A stretch of 64,000 bases of DNA, from NCBI RefSeq assembly GCF_016616425.1, contig NZ_CP067101.1:5828001-5892000 (forward strand), in the 5' to 3' direction. The position numbers were made by a program, and so were the translations under genes. Below the pieces are notes generated by a model. That model searched no databases. It saw only the letters and a program-made list of their open reading frames with translations, and was not told the origin of the DNA. Shown here piece after piece: positions 18,023-26,425 of the stretch. The stretch comes from Bradyrhizobium diazoefficiens. GTDB taxonomy: Bacteria; Pseudomonadota; Alphaproteobacteria; Rhizobiales; Xanthobacteraceae. How positions within the stretch are numbered: position 1 is the first letter of the stretch; each line of letters begins with the position of its first letter.

Positions 18023-21000
18023 TCAGGTGGAGCTCACCGCATCGCTTGACCCCGCAAGCTGCGGAGCGCTCCGCTCCGCCTCGCGGGAATGATTGGCCGC
18101 GATCAGCAGGTAGGCCGCAGGCACCACGAACAGCGTGAACAGCGTCCCGATCGAGAGTCCGCTCGCGATCACAAGCCCCATGTTGAACCGCGATACCGCT
18201 CCCGCGCCGCTGGCGAGGATCAGCGGCACGACTCCGACCACCATCGCCGCCGTCGTCATCAGGATCGGCCGCAGCCTGATGCCGGCAGCCCGCTCGATGG
18301 CCTCGCGCTTGGACACGCCGCTCCGCTGCAACTCGTTGGCAAACTCCACGATCAGGATTGCGTGCTTGCTGATCAGCCCCATCAGCGTCACCAGGCCGAC
18401 CTCGGTGTAGATATTCAGCGACGCGCCGCCGATCCCGAGGCTGATGAAGATCAGCGCGCCCGCTATCGACATCGGCACCGAGACCAGGATGATGCATGGA
18501 TCGCGGAAGCTCTCGAACAGCGCGGCCAGCGACAGGAAAATGATCACGAGCGCAAATCCAAAGGTGACGACAAAGCCGGAGGATTCCTGGATGTATTGCC
18601 GCGACAGGCCCGCATAGTCGACCGTGTAGCCCTGCGGCAAGGTCCGCGCCGCGAGATTGCTGAGGAACTCAAGCGCGTCCGCTTGCGCGACACCGGGCGC
18701 GGCCACGCCCTGGATGGTGGCGCTGTTGAGCTGCTGAAAGTGATTGAGCGTTTCAGGCACGGTCTTGGTCGTGATGTGCGCGATCGTCGAGAGCGGCACC
18801 GGGATGCCGTCGACGGTGGCAACGTAGTAATTGAGCAACTGATCTGTATTGAGACGATACCTGTGTTGAACCTGCGGAATCACCTTGTAGGAACGCTGAT
18901 CGAGACTGAAATAGTTCACATAGCCGCCGCCCAGCATCGCAGCCATGGCATTTCCGACGTCACTCATCTTGGGCCCAAGCTGCGCGGCCTTGTTGCGATC
19001 GATTTCGACCACGGCTTCCGGGTTGTCGATCTTCAAGTCCGTGTCGAGGAAGATGAACATGCCGCTGTCTAGGGCGGCCTTGAGAAATCGCTGAGCTGCG
19101 TCATTCAACTTGTCGAAGGAGTCGGTCGTCTTGATCACGAACTGGACCGGCAAGCCCTGGCTGCCCGGCAGCGGCGGCAATTGGAATGCCGCGATGCGCG
19201 CGCCGGCGACCTGATCGAGACGTCGCTGGGCGATCGGCTGGAGCTGGTTGCTCGTTCTCTCGCGCTCGTCCCAGGGTTTAAGCACCATGCCCGCGACCAC
19301 GCTTGCGGGAGAGTTGATCTGGAAGATATGATCAGTCTCCGGAAACTGCTTCATGATCCGGTAGACCTGCTGCGCATACAGCACCTTTTGCTGCAGCGTG
19401 GCGTCAGGCGCAAGCGTGGACGAGGCGACCACGACGCCCTGGTCCTCCTGCGGCGCGAGCTCGCTCTTGGCCCCCGTATAGAGGAAATAGATGCTGGACA
19501 GCACCAGCAATGCGAAAACAGCGGTTACCGGCAGATAATCGAGGCTGCCATGCAGCCACGCCAGATAGCGGCGCTGCAGTGCCTCGAAACGCCTGTCGAT
19601 GAAGGCGATAAGACGTTCCTGCCAGCCCGGGGTCGTGCCGTGAGCCTTGAGCAGGCGGGCGCTCATCATCGGCGAGAGCGTCAGCGCCACGATAGCCGAT
19701 ATCGTCACGGCGCCGACCAGCGTGAACGCAAATTCGGTGAACAGAGCGCCGGTCAGGCCGCCCTGGAAGGCGATGGGAACGTAGACCGCGACCAGAACCA
19801 CCGTCATAGCCAGAATCGGCCTGCCGAGCTCGCGCGCCGCCTCGATCGCCGCGGCAACCGGAGTTTTGCCTTCCGCAAGGTGACGGTCGACGTTCTCGAC
19901 CACGATGATCGCATCATCCACCACGAGGCCGATCGCCAGCACCAGCGCCAACAGCGTCAGCAGGTTGATCGAAAAGCCGAGCGCCAGCATCATCGTGAAG
20001 GTTCCGACCAGCGAGAGCGGAATCGCGACCATCGGAATGACGATGGATCGCACCGAGCCCAGGAACATAAACACGACGAGATTGACGATCAGAAGCGCCT
20101 CGACCAGGGTTCGCACCACATCGCGGATGGCGGCATGCACGAAATCGGTCGAATCGTAGACGATGCGGCCGTGCAGTCCGTTCGGCAGGGCCGCGTGGAT
20201 CCCCGGAAAGATCTTGTGCACGCCGGCGATGACGTCGAGCAGATTGGCGGTCGGCGCCACCTGGATGCCGACATAGACCGCCGGCTTGCCGTCGAACGCG
20301 ACCTGCGTTTCGTAGCTGTCCGCGCCGAGCGAGACGTTGGCGACATCCTTCAGCCGCACGATCGCGCCGCCTGTCTGCTTGACGATCAGGTTGGCGAACT
20401 CGCTCTCGCTGTGCAGCCCGGTCGAGGCGGTCAAATTGATCTCCACCATCTGGCCCTTGGTGGTGCCGAGCCCGGAGATATAGTTGTTCTTGGTCAGCGC
20501 AGTCGAAACGTCGGCGGCAGTGAGGCCGTAGGCGGCGAGCTTTTTCGGGTCGAGCCAGGCGCGCAGCGCAAAATTCTGACCACCCAGAATTTCCGCGGTC
20601 TGCACGCCTGGAACCGCCTGCAGCTTCGGCTGCACGACACGGGCGAGATAATCAGTGATCTGATTGCGCGCCAACACGTCGCTGTCGAAGCCGAGATACA
20701 TGGCATCTATGGTCTGGCCGATCTGCACCGTCAGGACCGGCTGCTGCGCCCCTGCGGGAAGCTGGTTCAACACCGAGTTCACCTTGGTGTTGATCTCGGT
20801 CAGCGCCTTGTCGGCATCGTAATTCAGACGCAGGTAGATGGTGATCGTAGAGACGCCGCTTGCGCTCTTCGAGTTGATGTAGTCGATGCCGTTCGCCTGC
20901 GCGATCGCATTCTCGAGCGGCGTGGCGATGAAGCCGGCGATCACATCGGGATCGGCGCCGTAATAGGTCGTGGTGACGGTCACCACGGCATTCTGCGTGC

Positions 21001-21115
21001 GCGGATATTGCAGCACCGGCAGCGAACCGATGGCGCGCAGGCCAAGGACCAGGATCATCAAATTGAGGACGGTGGCAAGAACGGGCCGACGAATGAAGAG
21101 GTCGGTGAAGTTCAT
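18023..21115 (-). CDS. RND multidrug efflux permease (AcrB/MexF-like, HAE1 family)
   Basis: 1030 aa from ATG 21115 (MNFTDLFIRRPVLATVLNLM), the standard N-terminus; the 13-residue extension upstream lies in the adaptor's 3' end region. Twelve transmembrane segments, the two large periplasmic loops and the proton-relay segment LVLAIGLVVDDAIIVVENVD (Asp pair in TM4) are present. FIxRPVLA and GLVTLMGLISKHAILIVEFAN are family motifs. It works as a trimer in the inner membrane with the adaptor encoded 10 bases upstream; no outer-membrane channel gene is present. Substrates unknown. Confidence 0.92.
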   Translation of the reverse strand: MNFTDLFIRRPVLATVLNLMILVLGLRAIGSLPVLQYPRTQNAVVTVTTTYYGADPDVIAGFIATPLENAIAQANGIDYINSKSASGVSTITIYLRLNYDADKALTEINTKVNSVLNQLPAGAQQPVLTVQIGQTIDAMYLGFDSDVLARNQITDYLARVVQPKLQAVPGVQTAEILGGQNFALRAWLDPKKLAAYGLTAADVSTALTKNNYISGLGTTKGQMVEINLTASTGLHSESEFANLIVKQTGGAIVRLKDVANVSLGADSYETQVAFDGKPAVYVGIQVAPTANLLDVIAGVHKIFPGIHAALPNGLHGRIVYDSTDFVHAAIRDVVRTLVEALLIVNLVVFMFLGSVRSIVIPMVAIPLSLVGTFTMMLALGFSINLLTLLALVLAIGLVVDDAIIVVENVDRHLAEGKTPVAAAIEAARELGRPILAMTVVLVAVYVPIAFQGGLTGALFTEFAFTLVGAVTISAIVALTLSPMMSARLLKAHGTTPGWQERLIAFIDRRFEALQRRYLAWLHGSLDYLPVTAVFALLVLSSIYFLYTGAKSELAPQEDQGVVVASSTLAPDATLQQKVLYAQQVYRIMKQFPETDHIFQINSPASVVAGMVLKPWDERERTSNQLQPIAQRRLDQVAGARIAAFQLPPLPGSQGLPVQFVIKTTDSFDKLNDAAQRFLKAALDSGMFIFLDTDLKIDNPEAVVEIDRNKAAQLGPKMSDVGNAMAAMLGGGYVNYFSLDQRSYKVIPQVQHRYRLNTDQLLNYYVATVDGIPVPLSTIAHITTKTVPETLNHFQQLNSATIQGVAAPGVAQADALEFLSNLAARTLPQGYTVDYAGLSRQYIQESSGFVVTFGFALVIIFLSLAALFESFRDPCIILVSVPMSIAGALIFISLGIGGASLNIYTEVGLVTLMGLISKHAILIVEFANELQRSGVSKREAIERAAGIRLRPILMTTAAMVVGVVPLILASGAGAVSRFNMGLVIASGLSIGTLFTLFVVPAAYLLIAANHSREAERSAPQLAGSSDAVSST

Positions 21116-21125
21116 CGCATGACCT

Positions 21126-22259
21126 TCATTGTTCCGAGACCTGCGGATTCGCACTGAAAGACATCGGCACTTCGTTGTTGATACGGACCGGCGATCCGTT
21201 GTGAAGCTTGTTCTGTCCGGCCGTCACGACGACATCGCCCGGCTCTATTCCGTCGAGCACGGCAACCTGATCCCCGCGCGTCTGGCCCGTCTTCACGAAG
21301 ACCTGGTGCGCGACCTGGTGCTGCTGTTCGCCTCCGCCCTTGCCGGCGGCATTCTCCACCACGTAGGCAATGTTGCCATAGGCGTTGTAGTAGATCGCGG
21401 TTTTCGGCAGGGTCACGTAGCGCTGCGGCTTGCCCACATCGACGTCCACGGTCGCGAACATTCCGGGCAGGAGTCTCTCGTCGGGATTGTTGAAGGTCGC
21501 GCGGATCTGGACGTTACGGCTTGCCGCATTGACGAGCGGGTTGATCGCCAGGATCTTGCCGGCGAACTTCTCGTCGGGATAGGTATCGACCTTGGCCGTT
21601 ACGGCCTGCCCGACCTTGATCTTGGCGAGCGCCTGCTGCGGCAAATAGAAGTCGACGAAAATCGGATCAACCTGCTGCAGGGTCACGATCGGCGTGCCCG
21701 GCGCGATATACTGGCCGAGATCGACCTGGCGGATGCCGAGCCGGCCGGCGAACGGAGCCCGGATCGATTTGTAGCCGACGAGCGCCTGCTGCTGCGCGAC
21801 TTGCGCCTGGTCGTTCTTGAGCGTTGCAAGATCAGTGTCCACCGTCTGCTGGCTGACCGCCTGGGTCGTGAGCAGCTTGCGGTCCCGGTCATAGTTTAGC
21901 TGGGCCAACGACGCCGTCGCCTGGAGAGCCTGCAGATGAGCGATCTCGTCAGCGTCTTCCAACTCGACGAGCAAAGCTCCCCGTTCGACTCTTTCGCCGG
22001 ACTGGAAGTGGATGGCCTTGACGATGCCCGCAACCTGCGGGCTGAGATCGGCCCCCTTTTCTGCCCTTGTGCTCCCAACAGCCTCCAGGCGATCCTGCCA
22101 CTGCTGTGTGCCGGCAATAATTGTGGAGACTGTTTGCGGCGGATTCCGCAGGCCCGCGATCGCTTTCTGGATCGCCTTGGCCTTGAACGCTTCAAACCCG
22201 AAGATCGCCGCAAAGACCAGGCCCACAGCAACCAGCATGATGGCCATACGTCGAAACAT
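21126..22259 (-). CDS. RND efflux periplasmic adaptor subunit
   Basis: 377 aa with an N-terminal membrane anchor (MAIMLVAVGLVFAAIFGF). Membrane-fusion-protein landmarks are VKAIHFQSGERVERGALLVELED (first lipoyl half), a helical hairpin with DLATLKNDQAQVAQQQALVG, and the second lipoyl half IRAPFAGRLGIRQVDLGQYI, then the beta-barrel with the FVDFYLPQQ segment. First gene of a two-gene efflux operon. Confidence 0.9.
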   Translation of the reverse strand: MFRRMAIMLVAVGLVFAAIFGFEAFKAKAIQKAIAGLRNPPQTVSTIIAGTQQWQDRLEAVGSTRAEKGADLSPQVAGIVKAIHFQSGERVERGALLVELEDADEIAHLQALQATASLAQLNYDRDRKLLTTQAVSQQTVDTDLATLKNDQAQVAQQQALVGYKSIRAPFAGRLGIRQVDLGQYIAPGTPIVTLQQVDPIFVDFYLPQQALAKIKVGQAVTAKVDTYPDEKFAGKILAINPLVNAASRNVQIRATFNNPDERLLPGMFATVDVDVGKPQRYVTLPKTAIYYNAYGNIAYVVENAAGKGGGEQQHQVAHQVFVKTGQTRGDQVAVLDGIEPGDVVVTAGQNKLHNGSPVRINNEVPMSFSANPQVSEQ

Positions 22260-22533
22260 CCGGGATTCCGGCTTGATGGGACACCCGATAACGCCCGAGA
22301 CGGCCTGCAGTCTCTCACTCTCTCCCGGAATTGATCAGGATGGCCATATTCCCGCGCATTGCGGTCGAGCCGCCAAATATGTGACGACAGCTGGAACCGA
22401 CTGGTCCAAAGAACGTTCAACGGCCATGTGGCAACCTCCGGCGCTCCCCCCGCCAGTCCGGCCGCCGATCCCTTGAGGCTTTCATAGAGCGGCCGGCCCC
22501 GTTTTCGGCTGCTGCCGCGCAGGAATTCACGCA
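22260..22533. other. Divergent intergenic region
   Basis: About 270 bases between the efflux adaptor (minus) and the M50 remnant (plus). It should contain the efflux operon promoter. No TetR- or MarR-type regulator gene is adjacent, and no clear palindrome was found. Confidence 0.35.
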
Positions 22534-23030
22534 GTGACCGGTAGTGCAGTCTATCTCGCCACGATCTGGATCCTTCCGGTGATCATCGCGATTACCTTTC
22601 ACGAAGCCGCGCATGGCTTTGTGGCTCACCTCCTGGGCGATGATACCGCCTGGTGGTTCGGACGTGTGAGCTTCAACCCTTCAAGCATATCGACCTGTTT
22701 GGAACAGTGCTGCTGCCCGGCCTGCTGCTGATGCGCTTGCCATTCCTGTTCGGATACGCCAAGCCGGTCCCCGTCAATTTCCGGGCGCTGCGTCGGCCGC
22801 GACGCGATATGGTGCTGGTTGCCGCAGCGGGACCGGCGATGGACATCGCGCTCGCCGGTGCTCGCAGCGCTAGTACCCGGAATCATAGCGGGGTGATACG
22901 GCGGCCTTTGAAGGGGCCGCTACTCGGGGCGCGACTTCGGCTCGACCTTGGCGCGGCTTCGCACGTGCTCGCCGCGTCGGCCGACACCACCATCGAAGAG
23001 ATCCTTCGCGTCACCGGCAATGCATAGGCC
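22534..23030 (+). pseudogene. Broken M50 site-2 protease-like gene
   Basis: The first frame reads a hydrophobic helix followed by AITFHEAAHGFVAHLLGDD, with the zinc-binding HExxH motif, and GRVSFNP. The frame breaks at about 22680. The next frame continues KHIDLFGTVLLPGLLL and FGYAKPVPVNFRALRRPRRD, then VAAAGPAMDIALAG; it breaks again (VLAALVPGIIAG in a third frame). The pieces are in the right order for a short M50 rhomboid-like site-2 protease of about 220 aa. At least two frameshifts make it inactive. Confidence 0.75.
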
Positions 23031-23093
23031 GGCAATCGTCGTGAACCCGAGCGAAGCGCGACCGCCCGGCGCGAACATCGAAACGGATCCAGA

Positions 23094-23747
23094 TTAGATC
23101 TGCCTAATCGACGCAAACTCAAAATTTTCGTTCGGCGGGTTCTCGCCGATGCGGATTCTGGTATCGCTCAGGAAATGATAAGGCGGCACCGGGAGATTGT
23201 AGGGCGCCGGGACTCCTCGAAACACCCGGCCCGCAAGATCGTATTTGGAGCCGTGGCACGGACAGAAATAGCCGCCCAGCCAGTTCGCGGTCGGCTGAGT
23301 TGCATTCGGCTGAGGCTCGAACTCTGGAATGCATCCGAGATGGGTGCAGATGCCGATGATGATGCCGAATTCCGGTTTGATCGAACGATGCCAATTCTCC
23401 GCGTAGGGCGGCTGTTGCAGCTCGGATGAACGGGGATCGGCCAACTGCGCGACCAGCGCGGGATCCCTGAGCGTCTGCAGCACCTTCGCCGTGCGATGGG
23501 TCACGAACACAGGCCTGTCGCGCCATCGCACCACAACCTGCTGACCCGGCGCGACCTTGTCGAGATCGAGTTCGATCGGGCCGCCAGCAGCCAGCGTCGA
23601 AGCGTCCGGCTCCATTTGACTGACGAACGGGACAATCGATGCCACGACACCGACGGCGCCGAAAGCCGCGGTCGCGATATACAAAAAATCGCGACGCGTC
23701 GCTTTATCGGACGGGACAACGGTCGGGGTGGAAGCTTGTTCGGACAT
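23094..23747 (-). CDS. Rieske iron-sulfur protein, ubiquinol-cytochrome c reductase type (orphan)
   Basis: 217 aa. A twin-arginine-like N-terminus (ATRRDFLYIATAAFGAVG) precedes one membrane anchor. The 2Fe-2S ligands are C134 and H136 in CTHLGC and C162 and H165 in CPCHGS; C139 and C164 form the stabilising disulfide. This is the bc1-complex (PetA) form, not the dioxygenase form. It is longer than most PetA proteins because of extra residues between the two cluster motifs. No cytochrome b or c1 gene is next to it, so it is an additional copy or serves another quinol oxidase. GGAG ribosome site in front of the ATG. Confidence 0.9.
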   Translation of the reverse strand: MSEQASTPTVVPSDKATRRDFLYIATAAFGAVGVVASIVPFVSQMEPDASTLAAGGPIELDLDKVAPGQQVVVRWRDRPVFVTHRTAKVLQTLRDPALVAQLADPRSSELQQPPYAENWHRSIKPEFGIIIGICTHLGCIPEFEPQPNATQPTANWLGGYFCPCHGSKYDLAGRVFRGVPAPYNLPVPPYHFLSDTRIRIGENPPNENFEFASIRQI

Positions 23748-24429
23748 GACGGAGTCCTCCTGTCGACAAGGGCACAGACGGCAGAAGCGTTGTGCTCAGT
23801 CGAACTCAGCGATGCCGCCGAGACTGTTCAATGCAGACGAAGCCGACTCCATTTGATGGAAACCACGCAACCGCCGGTCCAACGCGAACGATTCACGCGA
23901 ACAATCTCAAAGCAACACGTAGTGAGGCTTCGAGCCATTCCAAGACGAGTGCGCGCAATTCGTTCTGACCTCACGCATTCTTAATTTCTCGCGAGAACAA
24001 GCGTCGCTCTCGGGTCCGCTCTCGCTCATGCAGAGCGCCATATCGATGGTCTGCCTGCCGGATTTCCATTACAGAACGCAATCGGCCCGGATTGAGCACG
24101 TGAACGAAGATCGCAAGATCGTGACCGAATTACCAATATGCGATGAAACCCTTTCTGCCGTAGGGAACTTTTCTAAGTGTCATTGAACTTCGAACGTTCA
24201 ATCCACGCGACCTGACCCACTTCGAGATGAGCGTGAGCGCATCTCGGCGCGTCGTGTCCTCGCCTAAGAACGCTGGGCGACAATAAACATCGTCGTAAGA
24301 TACTCGGGGGGCCCGCACCAAGGAGGCCCCAAAATGCGCCTAGAAACTCTATTCAATCACGGCGTACCACGCAGAACCTTGTTGAAGGCAGGTCAGATCG
24401 ACGCCGTGACCGGCACTGATTGTCATTGA
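23748..24429. other. Non-coding stretch with no supported gene
   Basis: About 680 bases. A 63-codon minus-strand frame at 24130-24321 (ending RKVPYGRKGFIAYW) has no recognisable similarity or ribosome site and is not called. No RNA gene, repeat or terminator was recognised. It probably includes the lost 5' part of the binding-protein remnant that follows. Confidence 0.35.
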
Positions 24430-25131
24430 AACGTCCTCCGCGTCTGTAACACCACGCGCATGGAGACCAATTCGGTCTCCAAGCTCCTGCTCGATAAGTT
24501 CGGCAAAAAATGGTATTTCATCACACCTGACTGCGCCTTCGGCCATACGCTGCAGCAGGGCTTCGAGGCCAGCCTGAAGAAATACGACGGAACGGAAGTC
24601 GGTGCCTCTCTGACCCCGCTCGGCTCCGTCGATTTCTCATCCTACCTGATCAAAGGCTCAGGCTGCGAGCCCCGACATCATCATCTTTCTGACCGCGGGA
24701 CAGGATGCTGTCAATTCACTGAAGCAGGCGGTGCAGTTCGGCCTCGACAAAAAATTTCATATCGCCGGAGCACAGCAGGAGCTTGAGGTCCTCGAAGGCC
24801 TGCCACCGGAGGCACGCATCGGCACGTGGGTGTTCGAGTGGTACTGGAATCAGCCGAACGTGCGCCACGTCGGCGAATTCGTGAACGCGATCAAGAAAAA
24901 GACCGGCGGCAAGGTACCCACCGCGCGGCATTGGTTCGGCTACGCGGCCACATGGACGTGCGCGCTGGTTGCCAACGAGAAGAAAACGCTCGAGGCTCCG
25001 ACACTTGCCAAGGCGCTGGAAGGCTTCGAGCTTCCACCGGAAGTCGCATTAATGCCTGACAAGGTGTTCTATCGTGCGGGCGACCACCAGCTCATGCCGG
25101 ACCTGTATGTTGGACATGCAGTCGAGAGGGC
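24430..25131 (+). pseudogene. Remnant of a type I periplasmic binding protein (Liv-like)
   Basis: From about 24450 the plus strand reads CNTTRMETNSVSKLLLDKFG, KKWYFITPDCAFGHTLQQGF, then TPLGSVDFSSYLIK. A one-base shift at about 24655 moves the frame, which continues AQAASPDIIIFLTAGQDAV, AVQFGLDKKFHIAGAQQELE and VALMPDKVFYRAGDHQLMPD. This is the C-terminal two thirds of a branched-chain-type binding protein. The signal peptide and first third are missing, and the end runs straight into an integrase fragment. Confidence 0.8.
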
Positions 25132-26021
25132 ATGGAGTTTGATTATCCGGAGGGCCGGATCGTGCTCGTCACAATGCCGGAATTCTCTGCGTGGGTTGCC
25201 GCTGCCGATGCAATCGAACGTTCTTCGATCGGCGACAGCTTCTATCTCGCACTATTCACCGGGCAACGTCAGACGGATCGCCTGATGATGCGCAACGAAA
25301 GCGACGTCGAAGGACGACATGCCTTCCGGCAGAGCAAGACTGGCGAACTCGTCGATATCAAGGAGGCTCCTCAGCTTAATACACGGCTAAATGCCGCGCG
25401 GGCGCGGGTGAAGGCGCTCAAGCCTCGGCTTCAACTCGATGCGGTGCCGGCCGAACTCGTCGTCAACGAGGACAATGGCGAGCCGTATGACGAGAGTACC
25501 TATCGACATTGGGTGTCGACGGCACGTGCCGTTGCCGTGTTCGGCTTCCTTGCACGCGATACGGTACGCCAAGCGATAGTTCGCGCGGAGCGGTTGACTG
25601 CGGAGCTGACCAGAATTGTCGAAGGATTATTCGCACCTTTCCCGCTTGATGAAGGGAACAAGGCGCAGCGCGCACGCGCGGTTGATCAGCGCGCGCGAGT
25701 GCTGGCGGAATGGTTGGATGCGCGGGCAACGCGCGACAGCAAGAGTGACGATACGGCCTGGTTTCTGAAGCCACGCCCATCGCTCATGTTCATCAATGGT
25801 GCCGGCGAGCTCGACCAAAAGATGATCAGGACCTGCGCGATACCTGCGTTATGTTACTCGATCGTGCCGGCTGTGACCTGCTGACGATCTGCGACATCAC
25901 CGGGCACTCGTACCGAAGCGCGCAGACCATTGCGAAGCATTACCGTGCCCGGAATGCCAATCGCGCCGATGGAATCGACCGGCTCGAGTTGCAGGTGCGC
26001 AAAGAAGGGATGAAGGGTTGA
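25132..26021 (+). pseudogene. Tyrosine recombinase (phage/island integrase), truncated and frameshifted
   Basis: The catalytic domain of a tyrosine recombinase is recognisable: YLALFTGQRQTDRLMM with the first catalytic Arg, then after a frameshift near 25826 DLRDTCVMLLDRAGCDLLTI, CDITGHSYRSAQTIAKHY with the His and the nucleophilic Tyr. The usual His before LRDT is Gln/Asp here. The N-terminal core-binding domain is absent and is replaced by the binding-protein remnant. The reading ends at the TGA 26019-26021, some 230 bases before the tRNA-Lys fragment, as expected for an integrase beside its attachment site. Confidence 0.8.
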
Positions 26022-26252
26022 TCGCCGAAGGGCCGAATCTTGGCTCGGTAAACTAGGTACAGTCCTGTCTGTGATGCTCAGCGTAGTCGATACGTCCCGC
26101 CATTTATGGCGATCGCCTGCCGAAACGCTGCAGCGGGTTCTCGCAGCCTCGTCGCACGCCGTGCGACGTTCGACCACAAAAAACGTCGCACGAGACCCAT
26201 TTTGTTCTCGGCGACTTCTCCACGAAGGGCTTGAAAAATAAGGTTTTTTCCT

Positions 26253-26302
26253 TGGTGGGCGCACCAGGGCTCGAACCTGGGACCCGCTGATTAAGAGACA
26301 GC
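26253..26302 (-). repeat. 3' fragment of tRNA-Lys(CTT), probable attachment site (att)
   Basis: Read on the minus strand, an anticodon loop CTCTTAA (anticodon CTT) is followed by TCAGC, a variable region, a perfect T-arm (CCAGG TTCGAGC CCTGG), the 3' acceptor strand and ACCA. The D-arm and the 5' acceptor strand are absent, and the anticodon stem has one mismatch. So this is not a functional tRNA but the kind of tRNA 3'-end copy left by integration of a genomic island. A decayed tyrosine integrase lies next to it. Confidence 0.8.
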
Positions 26303-26425
26303 CACGGGCTAAGAAGAATCAATGACTTACCAGTCGCACCACTGGAGTTGTCCGGCCAAAAATGGGCATTCGTCGCGCGGTTTCGAGGCGCCATTGTCCG
26401 AGCGAGAGCTGCAGACAAGTTCCGA

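Noticed and set aside
19181..21157. Plus-strand open frame of 658 codons opposite the RND permease
   Set aside because: It is antisense to a clearly conserved efflux permease, rich in His/Arg/Asp/Gln as expected from a mirrored high-GC frame, with no domain or ribosome site.
24130..24321. Possible 63-aa protein on the minus strand
   Set aside because: No ribosome site, no paralogue and no recognisable motif; sits in a region with no other coding signal.
26253..26302. Functional tRNA-Lys gene
   Set aside because: The D-arm and 5' acceptor strand are absent and the anticodon stem has a mismatch, so only a 3' fragment exists.
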